Shown here: piece by piece, positions 26,629-34,030 of the stretch
Numbering within the stretch: the first letter of the stretch is position 1
How the letters are laid out: each line of letters begins with the position of its first letter
Assembly (NCBI GenBank): GCA_026393865.1
Contig: JAPKZI010000228.1
Coordinates: forward strand, 1-48,593
Direction of reading: 5' to 3'
Source of the DNA: Candidatus Aminicenantota bacterium
Lineage (GTDB): Bacteria > Acidobacteriota > Aminicenantia > Aminicenantales > UBA4085
DNA length: 48,593 nucleotides
Position numbers and translations under genes: made by a program
Notes under the pieces: generated by a model
The model's database searches: none
The model's input: only the letters and a program-made list of their open reading frames with translations
What the model was told of the DNA's origin: nothing

Positions 26629-27067
26629 TGCCGTTCTCCTTTTTTGGATTTCTATTTCTTTGGGACTCGTTCTGTTTATCCCGTTTTTCGTTTTCTTTGC
26701 GGCGTTCTTCCCTCGCCTTCTGGATCATGGCTTCGTTCTTGGCTCGTTGCTCGGGGGTCAGGATGGCGTCGATCTCCTTTTTCATCTCGTCCCGCATCTC
26801 CCCGATGTGCTTGAATTGGTCGGACCGCAATTCCTTGATCCGGCCGTCGGTCTTCTTGAAGATCTCCCTGATCTTCTCCTGCTGCTCGGCGGTCAAGCCG
26901 AGGTCCTTGGCCCAGCGGTCATGCGATGGGTATCGCTCCGTGTTGACCGGCCGGCGCATCTGGGGCCTCTTGGCGAACCACCAGCGCTCGCCCATAACCC
27001 CGCCGACGACCCCGGCGGCGAAGACCAGGACAAGGGTCAGGATGATCCAAGGCGTGGATTTCTTCAT
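26552..27067 (-). CDS. Spy/CpxP-like periplasmic protein
   Basis: A 171-residue protein with an N-terminal membrane segment (TPWIILTLVLVFAAGVVGGV). A helical, charged domain follows with two LTxxQ-type motifs, DLGLTAEQQEKIREIFKKTD and DAILTPEQRAKNEAMIQ, as in the Spy/CpxP/ZraP (LTXXQ) family. These periplasmic proteins chaperone unfolded proteins or sense metals in envelope stress responses. The last 40 residues are very basic and low in complexity and overlap the MacA-like gene by 77 nt. The start overlaps the anti-sigma stop as ATGA. Confidence 0.8.
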   Translation of the reverse strand: MKKSTPWIILTLVLVFAAGVVGGVMGERWWFAKRPQMRRPVNTERYPSHDRWAKDLGLTAEQQEKIREIFKKTDGRIKELRSDQFKHIGEMRDEMKKEIDAILTPEQRAKNEAMIQKAREERRKENEKRDKQNESQRNRNPKKENGNEKESSRRSGDPGGPRGSHPGLHPY

Positions 27068-27555
27068 GGCGCGTATCTCCGGCTGGGAAGCTGCTCGTTC
27101 CCGGCGAACATGATCATCATGCTCTTGTTCTCGATCTTCTGTTCCTCGAACAGGGTGTTGGTCTCCGCCAGGGGATTGACATTCCGCAGGAGGAGCGCCT
27201 CGGGCTGGCTCATCTCCTCGTCGATGGCCGGGCTGAGAAAGGCGATCGCCCCGATGAAGAAGCCGATGAGGAGCAGGGAGACCGGAATGGCCCGCCGGCT
27301 CCATCTCAGCCAGACCGTCCAGGGCTCCTGGCGTTCCTCCTCGCGGATCCGGGCGTCCAAGCGCGGCCAGAAATAGGGAAGAGGCTCGACCTCTCCGCCT
27401 TCCCTCAAGCGGCCGAGGATGGTTCCGTAATCCCGCCGCAGTTTCGCGCACCGCGCGCAACCGCCGGCATGGTCGTCAAGGTCCTTCCTCCGCCCGGCCG
27501 GCAAGGCGCCGTCCAGAGACCGGAGAATCCATTTTCGAGCTTCCTTACACCTCAT
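27064..27555 (-). CDS. Zinc-finger anti-sigma factor (putative)
   Basis: A 163-residue protein. The cytoplasmic N-terminus carries a zf-HC2 type zinc site: C3, then H29 with GGCARC giving HxxxCxxC. A single transmembrane helix follows (IPVSLLLIGFFIGAIAFL, about residues 90-107) and a periplasmic tail of about 55 residues. This is the plan of zinc-binding anti-sigma factors that hold an ECF sigma factor until an envelope signal arrives. It overlaps the sigma gene by 11 nt and the Spy-like gene by 4 nt, so the three are tightly coupled. Confidence 0.85.
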   Translation of the reverse strand: MRCKEARKWILRSLDGALPAGRRKDLDDHAGGCARCAKLRRDYGTILGRLREGGEVEPLPYFWPRLDARIREEERQEPWTVWLRWSRRAIPVSLLLIGFFIGAIAFLSPAIDEEMSQPEALLLRNVNPLAETNTLFEEQKIENKSMMIMFAGNEQLPSRRYAP

Positions 27556-28120
27556 ATGCCCCTCCTTCTCCGCCCAGATAAGGCGTCATTTTTTTCCGGA
27601 GCAGCTTACGGGCCCGGTGCAGCCGCGAATCCACGGTCCCGGGGGAGATCTTCAAGACCCGAGTGATCTCCTCATAGGAAAACCCTTTGACCTCCCGGAG
27701 CGTCAGGATCATCTGGTATTTCTGGGGAAGAGTCGCCAGAACCCCGAAGACGATCTTCTTTTTCAGATCGTCGGCCTGTCTCTGCTCCCGCTCTTTGACC
27801 TGGTCGTCCATGGCCAGCGGGATGTTCTCGAACTCTTCCAAAGAGACTTCTTTTCTCCGGGACACCTTTCTTAAATGGTCCTTGATATGATTGACGGCGA
27901 TCCTGTAGAGCCAGGTGCCAAACTCGGACTTGAAATGGAATTTCGACAGGGAGAAATAGACCTTGACGAAGATCTCCTGGGCCAGGTCGTCGGCCGCGCC
28001 CCGATCCTGAACGAAGCTGTAGGCGAGATGGAACACTTTCTTTTCATACCTTTTGACGATGGCCTCGAAGGCTTCGTGACCGCCGCGCTGGGCCTCTTCG
28101 ATGAGCGCCTTGTCTTCCAT
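27545..28120 (-). CDS. ECF-type RNA polymerase sigma factor
   Basis: A 191-residue sigma-70 family ECF factor. Region 2 is at about 25-95 (YSFVQDRGAADDLAQEIFVK and FGTWLYRIAVNHIKDHLRK) and region 4 at about 125-180 (LPQKYQMILTLREVKGFSYE, then the HTH ITRVLKISPGTVDSRLHRAR). It heads the operon that continues with its anti-sigma factor, a Spy-like protein, the Mac exporter and TolC. By analogy with RpoE-like systems it probably controls its own operon; I could not assign its promoter motif. Confidence 0.93.
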   Translation of the reverse strand: MEDKALIEEAQRGGHEAFEAIVKRYEKKVFHLAYSFVQDRGAADDLAQEIFVKVYFSLSKFHFKSEFGTWLYRIAVNHIKDHLRKVSRRKEVSLEEFENIPLAMDDQVKEREQRQADDLKKKIVFGVLATLPQKYQMILTLREVKGFSYEEITRVLKISPGTVDSRLHRARKLLRKKMTPYLGGEGGAYEV

Positions 28121-28304
28121 AAATGAACACTGCCTTCGACCTCCGTCACCTTTTAGACGCAGGTCGCTCCAAATTCTTCCCTTTCCTCTTGATTTTAAAT
28201 ATAACCCGCCTCGAGGTCCCTCGGTTTCACAGGGCCCCTTGGCCCCCTCAGAAAGCGGAGATTATACCAGAATCGACCCCGGCCTGATAGGACGAAATCC
28301 CCCC

Positions 28305-28359
28305 AAAAAAGAGAAATCCCCCTCGCTCTCCCGGAGGGGGGGGAGTGGACGAGGGGGAC
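28305..28359 (-). terminator. Intrinsic terminator of the small secreted protein gene
   Basis: On the minus strand GTCCCCCTCG (28350-28359) pairs with CGAGGGGGAT (28316-28325), followed by TTCTC and six T residues (28305-28310). It lies about 50 nt beyond the stop of the gene at 28410. The rest of the 28121-28409 gap would hold the sigma operon promoter, which I could not identify. Confidence 0.7.
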
Positions 28360-28409
28360 TCTCGCGGTTAAGGACAGATCAAGAAAGACGCGTTTACGCT
28401 GGAAGTTCC

Positions 28410-28802
28410 TTACTTCTTGACGGCCTTCCATTCCTGGGTCATGGTTTGTTCGCCCATGCCCATTTCCGACTTGCCGGCCATGTTCTTGTCGTCGGCGATC
28501 GTGCCCTTGTAGGTCGTGGTGAACTCGCCGCGCTGGGTGGTCCGGGTGATCTTCCACTCGATGTCGTTGCCCTTGACCGTGCCTTCGCCCTTGACTTCCG
28601 TAGGCTCGGCGCCCTGCCGGCCGGGCATCATCATGGACACCGCCAACTTTTCGCCGTCCTGCTTGAAGGTGATGTCGTTCTTCCGTTCGCCGCGCTGGCT
28701 GACCGTGGTCATTTCCCAGGTGCCCGTCACGTTGACGGCGGCGGCCAGGACCAGGATGCCCGTGGTCAATAAAGCCAACATAAGAATCAAGCTCTTTTTC
28801 AT
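28410..28802 (-). CDS. Small secreted protein of unknown function
   Basis: A 130-residue protein with a signal peptide (SLILMLALLTTGILVLAAA). A compact beta-rich domain follows (VNVTGTWEMTTVSQRGE, DITFKQDGEKLAVSMMMPG, IEWKITRTTQRGEFTTTYKG), with a repeated TxxQRGE motif at about residues 33-39 and 88-93. It looks like a small lipocalin-like or beta-barrel ligand-binding fold, but I do not recognise a named family. AAAGGAGG precedes the ATG. It is monocistronic, with its own terminator. Confidence 0.75.
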   Translation of the reverse strand: MKKSLILMLALLTTGILVLAAAVNVTGTWEMTTVSQRGERKNDITFKQDGEKLAVSMMMPGRQGAEPTEVKGEGTVKGNDIEWKITRTTQRGEFTTTYKGTIADDKNMAGKSEMGMGEQTMTQEWKAVKK

Positions 28803-28843
28803 AAAAACCTCCTTTTAAGAATTGAGCTTCAATACGTCTGCGC

Positions 28844-28859
28844 GCGTGGTTATCCACGC
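28844..28859. other. Palindrome upstream of the small secreted protein gene
   Basis: GCGTGG-TTAT-CCACGC is a perfect inverted repeat about 40 nt upstream of the gene at 28410-28802. It may be an operator. The right half contains TTATCCACG, one base from a DnaA box, but it stands alone. Confidence 0.35.
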
Positions 28860-28953
28860 ACATCATTTAGACGTATCCGGGAAAAAAATCTTCCCATTCG
28901 TTTACAGTTAGATTAGACAGAGCCGGCGGGAAAACCTTTGCCTCAACTGTAAC

Positions 28954-29529
28954 TTATTTAGATTCTTCATATTCCAGAGGAGTGTCCATGTCCCTGAGGA
29001 TCCCGGCGTCCCCGCTTTCGACACGGCAAACATCCTCGAAGTGCCTGGATAAAAGCTCCCTCAGGCCGACCGCCGAATTCAAGCTCTCGATCTCCTCTCT
29101 GTACTTGAGATCGATCAGAAGAGGATGCCCGCCGGCCTTTCCGTAGACCGGCAGGACGAGCCCCCGGCCGGTCGTTTTAAAAGCGTGAATGACCCGATCG
29201 ATCGTTTCGGGGGTGATCCAGGGCTGGTCGCCGAGACAGATCAAGGCGGCCCCGGCATCCGGGGGCAGATGCCGGATCCCCCATCGGACGGACGACAACA
29301 TTCCCTCCCGAAAGTCCGGATTCACGGTCAGGCTGACGGGGAATCTCTTGAGGAGGGGCTCGAGGCGATCGTGGACCGCGCCGAGGACGACAAGCGTCCG
29401 GTCCGCGGCCGAGGCGAGGATGTGTTCGAGGGCGGTCTCTATGACGGTCGTCCGGCCGAAGGGAAGGAGCTGTTTCGGCGTTCCCATCCGCTTCGATTCG
29501 CCCGCGGCGAGAAGGAGAGCCCAGATCAT
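28954..29529 (-). CDS. MocA-like nucleotidyltransferase (molybdopterin cytidylyltransferase type)
   Basis: A 191-residue MobA-like NTP transferase. The nucleotide-binding signature LLLAAGESKRMGTPKQLLPF is at the N-terminus, with NPDFREGMLSSVRWGI and CLGDQPWITPETIDRVI (metal-binding Asp) further on and the GGHPLLI motif later. This set fits MocA, which makes molybdopterin cytosine dinucleotide for xanthine dehydrogenase-family enzymes, better than MobA. The neighbouring XdhC-like gene supports that role. No molybdoenzyme structural gene lies in the window. Confidence 0.82.
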   Translation of the reverse strand: MIWALLLAAGESKRMGTPKQLLPFGRTTVIETALEHILASAADRTLVVLGAVHDRLEPLLKRFPVSLTVNPDFREGMLSSVRWGIRHLPPDAGAALICLGDQPWITPETIDRVIHAFKTTGRGLVLPVYGKAGGHPLLIDLKYREEIESLNSAVGLRELLSRHFEDVCRVESGDAGILRDMDTPLEYEESK

Positions 29530-29590
29530 CTTGATCCCTTTAACATCGGCTGTCGGATATATAGCGCGGCTTGGCCTGCTTACAGCACGC

Positions 29591-29633
29591 CCCGAGAAAT
29601 TCTCGGGACACGATACCGAATTCAGAAATTCGG
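29591..29633. other. Two adjacent palindromes at the 3' end of the xdhC-like gene
   Basis: CCCGAGA-AAT-TCTCGGG (29591-29607) and ACCGAATT-CAGA-AATTCGGT (29614-29633) stand side by side, the second overlapping the stop codon. There is no T-tract. They may slow RNA decay or weakly terminate between the two maturation genes. Confidence 0.4.
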
Positions 29634-30737
29634 TTCATGTCCCTGAATTTTTCGGCGGACGAGAACGAGCTCAGCGGCGATGCTGACCGCGATCTCTTCG
29701 ACGGTCTTCGAGCCGATGGGCAGACCGATGGGCGTATGGACGCGGGCCCATTCCGCGGCCGTGCCCCAGCCCCGTTCGAGGAACCGCCGCTTGACGAGAT
29801 CGACCTTGCGGGCGCTGCCGATCATCCCGATATAGCCCGCCCGCCGCCGGATGCAGGCCCGCAGCGCGCCTTCGTCCTGCCGATGGCCCCGCGTGACGAT
29901 CACAATATGCGTGTCCAAAGAAACGGGGAACGTCCGCAAGGTTTCGCCGATGTCCGCGACGAGGATCCGGTCGGCCTCCGGAAACCGCCCCGCATTAGCG
30001 AACTCGACCCGGTCGTCGATGACGACGACCTCGAAATTCAGGAATTTTCCGAGTCGGGCGAGGGCCCGGCCGACGTGGCCGGCGCCGGCGATCAACAGGC
30101 GCGGCGGGGGAAGATGAGGATCGAGAAAACAAAGTCCGGACTTGGGCCCGAACAAAGCGGGCCGGACTCTCCGGAAGACGGACCGGATCTCCTCCTCAAG
30201 CCCCGCCAAGCCCGCGCGGCGCAGCGCGCCGGACCGATGGCCCCTGGCCAGCCAGGCCCGGGAGATCTTCCGGACCCGGCCGGCCTTCTCCGTTTCGATC
30301 AAAGTGGCGAGAAGGCCGGCCCGGCGGGCCTTGGCCGCCCGCCTCAGGTCCCTGAAGGCTTGGATGTGACGGGCGGGATCCGCGTCGATCAGGACCTTGA
30401 GCCGGCCCCCGCAGACCCCATCCGCCTCCTCCGACAGCTCGTGGGCCAGATCGAACGAGCGGACGAGCGATCGTTTTTTTCTCAACGCGCCAAAGGCCAG
30501 TCGTTCGACCCGGGCCTCGACCGATCCGCCGCCGACGGTCCCGCAGACGAGTCCATCCGCGGCAAAAAGAGCGGTGGCGCCCGGGACCTGGGGCGTCGAG
30601 CCTTCGGCTTCGATGATGGTCGCCAGGGCGGCGGGCCGGCCTGCCCTAATGAGCTTGATCAGCTCAAGATAAGGGCTCTTATCGGGAAGGAATGTCCGGT
30701 CCATCGCCGCCTTTATTTCGTTCTCGACTTGATGCAC
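29622..30737 (-). CDS. XdhC/CoxI family molybdoenzyme maturation protein
   Basis: A 371-residue XdhC family protein. The N-terminal XdhC_CoxI domain shows ALATIIEAEGSTPQVPGATA and LVCGTVGGGSVEARV. The C-terminal Rossmann domain shows LLIAGAGHVGRALARLGKFL, the Asp pair VVVIDDRVEFAN and GYIGMIGSARK. XdhC binds the molybdenum cofactor, promotes its sulfuration and delivers it to xanthine dehydrogenase-type enzymes. The gene is 92 nt upstream of the MocA-like gene, so the two likely act together. Start choice between the ATG at 30737 and one at 30704 is uncertain. Confidence 0.88.
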   Translation of the reverse strand: MHQVENEIKAAMDRTFLPDKSPYLELIKLIRAGRPAALATIIEAEGSTPQVPGATALFAADGLVCGTVGGGSVEARVERLAFGALRKKRSLVRSFDLAHELSEEADGVCGGRLKVLIDADPARHIQAFRDLRRAAKARRAGLLATLIETEKAGRVRKISRAWLARGHRSGALRRAGLAGLEEEIRSVFRRVRPALFGPKSGLCFLDPHLPPPRLLIAGAGHVGRALARLGKFLNFEVVVIDDRVEFANAGRFPEADRILVADIGETLRTFPVSLDTHIVIVTRGHRQDEGALRACIRRRAGYIGMIGSARKVDLVKRRFLERGWGTAAEWARVHTPIGLPIGSKTVEEIAVSIAAELVLVRRKIQGHEPNF

Positions 30738-30786
30738 AGAGCGACCGGCGGCTCATTTTTTGGGTGGCGCCGATGCCTATGCCTCT

Positions 30787-32742
30787 CTATCCCGCCAGTT
30801 TTACCTTGGCTTTCTCCACGCCGCCGCGCGTGGAACTGATCGACACCTCCGCTTCGACGCCGGGATTGAGCTTGCCCTTGACCTTCCAGCGGACCTCCTT
30901 CATCTGCTTCGACTGCAAATAGCCGATCTCCTGGCGGGCCCGGCTGCTCACGAACTCGAGGCCGGCGGGCAGGCTGATCTGGACCGCGTCGGGCCGGACG
31001 ATCTTGACCCGGTCGGCCATCTTCAGAGCGGTCGGCAGATAGCCTTCATTCGTGAACACGCTCACGATCTCGTATGTGTCGACCTCTTTTTTCACCGGCT
31101 GAATCTTGGTCGAGACGATCTTCACCTGGGGCAACGATTTGTACAGGAACAGGTTGAACATCCCCTCCTTCTTGATCCACTCTTCTAAAAGCTCGGGCGG
31201 AGGGTTCTGGTTCCAGAACTTAGGACTGAAGCCGCCCAACTCCACCTCTCCGAGCGTCGGATGGTTGAACTTGTGCCAGGGGATAAAATATTTTCCGCCC
31301 AACTCTTCGTCGATGAACCGGAGTTGTTCGAGCGGCGTGACCCGGCCGTCGCCGTCGTAATCCTTGATCCGGCCTCCGTTCCAGAGCTCATCGCCGTACC
31401 AGACCGCGCCGTAATAGAGGTACCCGAAGTCGGGGGAGTGGCCGAAGAGCGGCGATCCGCGCGGCCCGGCCGGCACGGGCGCGCCCTGTCCGCCGCCGGC
31501 CGCCCGGCCGCCCGCGCCGGCCGCGGGAGGTTGCGCACCTCCGGCCCCGCCGCGGCCGCCGCCTCCTTCGCCCCGGCCCTGGTTGGCGTAATCCCAGTAG
31601 GTGTCGCCGGCGGACCTGTATCCGGTGATCTTCTTCCCTTCCTCGTCGAAATATTTATAGATCTTCATGTCCTCCGGGAACATGGATTCCTCCATGCGGC
31701 TTGTCGACGGGCCGTGGAGGAGCATGGGGACGGTCGTGTCCATTGTCTGGCCGACGGACACGTTCGGGTGCTGGAGCAGGAAGAGGACCACCGCCCGGGT
31801 CTCGGTCTCGGAGAGAGGGTATTCCCCCGCGCCGCCCTGCGTCCAACCGCGGCCGGTGAGGTCGAGGCCGGGCATGGGCCGCCAATTCTCGACGTAGTTG
31901 CGATGGAGGTCGAGGCCGCCGATGCCGTCCTCATTTATCCGGCCGTCGCCGTCGTTGTCGATGCCCTCGGAGTAAGTGATATAGTCCCCTTTCCCCTCCG
32001 GGGCGCGGATCATCAGGCGGCCGGACTTGTCGTTGGGATCGATCATCATCGTCCCCTTGCCGGGCTCGACCTTTTTCCTCACCTGGAGGATGAAGCCGTC
32101 GCCGTCGAGGTCCTCGGGCGGGTCTTCGTCGAGCAGCCCGTCGCCGTCATCGTCGTACGGCCGGACCGTGCTCCGGTTGGATTGGGCCGTGTTTAGATAC
32201 AGTTCCGAGCCGTCCGGGTTGTTCTTGGGCTTGAGGTACAGCGCCTTCGTATCGACGAGCTGGGTGATCTCCGGGTCCTTGCCGTAATTGGACAGGACGT
32301 GCCAGGCCATCCAGAGCGCCGATTCGCCGGCCGTCACCTCGCCGGAATGCCGATTGCCCTCGATGAACATCGCCGGCTTGTCCGTGTACTTGCCCGTGGC
32401 CTTGTTGGTGATGGTGATTTGCCAGATGTCGCGGCCTTCAAAGCTTTTGCCGACGGAATAGAGATCGACGAGGTTGGGATAGTCTTTGGCCCATTTGTTC
32501 AGAAAGAGAATAACCTCATCGTATTTGTGATAATGCTGGAAGTCCATCTGGCCCTGGACTTTGGGCCGGGTCATCGGATAATCCACGGGCGGAAAGAAGC
32601 TCGCCCCGTGGCGAACGCCGCCGACGATATAGGCCTTCGTCGGCTGCGACGCCCGGCGGCCGCCGAACTCCTGGGCCGAGATCATCAGCAGAACGAAGGA
32701 AAAAAGACATAGAAAAACGAAAATGCGCCGCCTCTGTTCCAT
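30787..32742 (-). CDS. Secreted M14-family zinc carboxypeptidase with Ca-binding loops
   Basis: A 651-residue secreted protein with a signal peptide (RIFVFLCLFSFVLLMISAQ). M14 motifs: zinc ligands H132 and E135 in GNRHSGE, the NPDG segment (175-178), DLHRNY (278-283, usually DLNRNF) for carboxylate binding, a probable third ligand H343 and a catalytic Glu in GEVELGGF (498-505). At least four DxDxDG-type loops (about 197-208, 211-216, 262-272 and 461-468) resemble calcium-binding loops. Residues 389-427 are a Gly/Ala/Pro-rich linker. A C-terminal beta domain follows. Likely a peptide-scavenging exoenzyme. The start at 32742 has GGAG upstream. Confidence 0.88.
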   Translation of the reverse strand: MEQRRRIFVFLCLFSFVLLMISAQEFGGRRASQPTKAYIVGGVRHGASFFPPVDYPMTRPKVQGQMDFQHYHKYDEVILFLNKWAKDYPNLVDLYSVGKSFEGRDIWQITITNKATGKYTDKPAMFIEGNRHSGEVTAGESALWMAWHVLSNYGKDPEITQLVDTKALYLKPKNNPDGSELYLNTAQSNRSTVRPYDDDGDGLLDEDPPEDLDGDGFILQVRKKVEPGKGTMMIDPNDKSGRLMIRAPEGKGDYITYSEGIDNDGDGRINEDGIGGLDLHRNYVENWRPMPGLDLTGRGWTQGGAGEYPLSETETRAVVLFLLQHPNVSVGQTMDTTVPMLLHGPSTSRMEESMFPEDMKIYKYFDEEGKKITGYRSAGDTYWDYANQGRGEGGGGRGGAGGAQPPAAGAGGRAAGGGQGAPVPAGPRGSPLFGHSPDFGYLYYGAVWYGDELWNGGRIKDYDGDGRVTPLEQLRFIDEELGGKYFIPWHKFNHPTLGEVELGGFSPKFWNQNPPPELLEEWIKKEGMFNLFLYKSLPQVKIVSTKIQPVKKEVDTYEIVSVFTNEGYLPTALKMADRVKIVRPDAVQISLPAGLEFVSSRARQEIGYLQSKQMKEVRWKVKGKLNPGVEAEVSISSTRGGVEKAKVKLAG

Positions 32743-32773
32743 GTGTCTCCGTCTCCTTTCGGGAATTGGCTTG

Positions 32774-32802
32774 AGCATATATCGTCCCTTTTTAGATGTC
32801 AA
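32774..32802 (-). promoter_or_regulatory. Sigma-70 promoter of the M14 peptidase gene
   Basis: On the minus strand TTGACA (32797-32802), a 17-nt spacer and TATGCT (32774-32779). The predicted leader is about 25 nt and contains the GGAG ribosome-binding site. Confidence 0.65.
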
Positions 32803-32816
32803 ATAGGCTCGGTGAA

Positions 32817-32917
32817 GAAGCTTGCTCCCTACGGAAATCTTAACGCCTGCACGTTTCGTTTTTTCGGCGGCCGATACTAACAGTCGACGCGGCGACAGGG
32901 TGGCCCCCGGCCCCCTG
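32817..32917 (+). repeat. Dispersed repeat R1, copy 2
   Basis: This copy matches 76-177 read on the minus strand, with long identical blocks. Here the hairpin is extended, GCGGCGACAGGG against CCCTGCCGCCGC. It is enclosed by a second inverted repeat, ACGTTTCGTTTTTTCGG (32851-32867) against CCGAAAAAACCGAAACGT (32941-32958). The enclosing arms are not seen in copy 1. It marks the left edge of the gene-poor 32.8-34.0 kb island. Confidence 0.7.
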
Positions 32918-33005
32918 CCGCCGCGTCCTTAAATCCTCCACCGAAAAAACCGAAACGTAGCGGCGAGATCTCCTTAAAGTCGCCACACCTTCTTCCCCTC
33001 GCCAC

Positions 33006-33056
33006 GGCTAAAGGAAAAAAGTGTCACGACATTAGTGAAATGTTTTGTTTTTAGCC
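33006..33056. other. Inverted repeat between R1 and the structured element
   Basis: GGCTAAA (33006-33012) pairs with TTTAGCC (33050-33056), and TCAC (33024-33027) with GTGA inside it. On the minus strand the segment contains CTTTTTTCC but no clean terminator. It may belong to the structured region that follows. Confidence 0.35.
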
Positions 33057-33070
33057 CTTGATGAGCGAAG

Positions 33071-33475
33071 AAGCGGGCGGCTGCTCTATTTACGGATTGA
33101 AGCGAACGACAAGATCGGGAGACGGCTGAAGCGACCATGGAGGGTTCAGCCTTTCCGAGCCGTCCTTCGAGGGAAGCCGGCCCGGAAAGGAGGCCGGCCG
33201 GCGAAGCATGTTTGAGCTTCCCGGCGCACTCCCGTAAGAACTTGATGAAATTTAAATTCCGGAGACGCTTTTAGGACTTTGAAATATATCATCTCCCCTT
33301 CCTCTCTTGTAGCCAAGAGGGGCCCCGAAAAAGGTAATCGTCTCCGGTAGAGGAGGCGAGTACTGAGCCGCCGAGAAGGACGGTGAGGAAATGGCGTCAA
33401 GAACCCGAGTCGGGAGCTAGGCCGTTTCCCGATCTTGTCACCAGGACCCGCGACGAGAAGAGCGTTTGGCCGCTT
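33071..33475 (+). ncRNA. Candidate large structured RNA of unknown class
   Basis: Nested complementary arms build a branched fold. Outer stems: AAGCGG 33071-33076/33470-33475 and GCTCT 33083-33087/33459-33463. Main stem: 19 bp, 33108-33126/33421-33439 (starts GACAAGATCGGG), one G-T pair. Inside: hairpin 33124-33151 (CTGAA/TTCAG); stem TTTCC plus CCGTCCTT (33152-33156, 33160-33167) with AAGGACGG plus GGAAA (33376-33383, 33387-33391); GCCGGCC/GGCCGGC (33176-33198); GAAGC/GCTTC (33203-33220); CCGGAGACG/CGTCTCCGG (33259-33267/33339-33347) enclosing a hairpin at 33301-33322. Wobble pairs are G-U only if the plus strand is transcribed. No coding frame explains it. It lacks RNase P RNA and tmRNA core sequences. 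Confidence 0.6.
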
Positions 33476-33634
33476 CGAGCGAGCCTCTTTCCCGAGCGAG
33501 TTTTTCAAAGGAATCCGGGGGAGGGCGGTCTAACGAAGTGAGAGGAAAGAATGAAAACACGAAACGGCTGGAACCTTTTTCAGGGTTCCACCGTATATAT
33601 GTTTGAAGACGATAATTATGAAAGGATAACGAAT

Positions 33635-33808
33635 ATGAGACTCAAAGAAAAGATCGGGATCTTCCTCGCCGCCGCCTTGCTGACGCTCATCGGGTTCAGC
33701 TTTATGGCCGCGCCGACCGTCGACATGATGAAGATCGGAAAGCTGGCCGGTTATGAGATGATCGCCAACTACCTGGCGAAGGCCGATAGCGTCGCCCCCC
33801 ATTCCTGA
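33635..33808 (+). CDS. Small predicted membrane or exported protein downstream of the structured element
   Basis: A 57-residue open frame, MRLKEKIGIFLAAALLTLIG at the start, with one hydrophobic segment (about 7-25) and a short amphipathic tail containing MMKIGKLAGYEMIANYLAKA. AAAGGA lies 8 nt before the ATG at 33635. The frame is open back to an ATG at 33551, which also has GAGG upstream and would give 85 residues; but a TGGAACC/GGGTTCCA hairpin lies in that stretch, so I prefer the later start. I do not recognise a family. A small toxin-like or signalling peptide is conceivable, without direct evidence. Confidence 0.5.
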   Translation: MRLKEKIGIFLAAALLTLIGFSFMAAPTVDMMKIGKLAGYEMIANYLAKADSVAPHS

Positions 33809-33900
33809 AGGAAGGATGGTGCGCGTGACCCGAGGAACGACCGACTCCCCCCTTCTTCCCATTCCCGGAAGGCTGCCGTTTCTTTCCACGGCGGCCGGGG

Positions 33901-33990
33901 CCCCGGGCTTTACCCGGGGGTCAGCTTCCGCCGTACTCGCCCGTGGAAATAAGCAACGGGCGAGTGGCGAGCCGAAGGCTCGTCCCTTGA
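33901..33990 (-). repeat. Palindromic repeat R2, copy B
   Basis: Read on the minus strand this is nearly identical to module 1 at 3768-3857. It shares TCAAGGGACGAGCCTTCGG, the CTCGCCCGT...ACGGGCGAG hairpin with a different loop, TACGGCGGAAG, and a CCCCGGG/CCCGGGG hairpin with a TAAAG-type loop. It lies between the small membrane protein gene and ispF. A GGCCGCC/T-rich segment on its outer side may end transcription. The flanking 33809-33900 stretch shows nothing I can name. Confidence 0.85.
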
Positions 33991-34030
33991 CAGGATCGAG
34001 CGGCGGCCTTTTTTTATGCCTTTTTCCCGC

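Noticed and set aside
27068-27460. N-terminal extension of the Spy-like protein to 302 residues
   Set aside because: The extra 130 residues are the anti-sigma gene read in another frame; the membrane segment and ATGA overlap place the start at 27067.
28850-28858. DnaA box TTATCCACG
   Set aside because: Single, one mismatch, and part of a small palindrome upstream of a gene.
33071-33475. RNase P RNA, tmRNA, group II intron or IscB/TnpB guide RNA
   Set aside because: The universal GAGGAAAGTCC-type and ACAGAA-type core of RNase P RNA, the tRNA-like ends of tmRNA and an intron domain V are not seen; no RT, IscB or TnpB frame lies nearby. Rfam search would settle it.
33146-33508. 120-codon open frame on the minus strand across the structured element
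   Set aside because: No ribosome-binding site, odd composition (Arg/Pro-rich) and it coincides with the complementary arms; more likely a chance frame.
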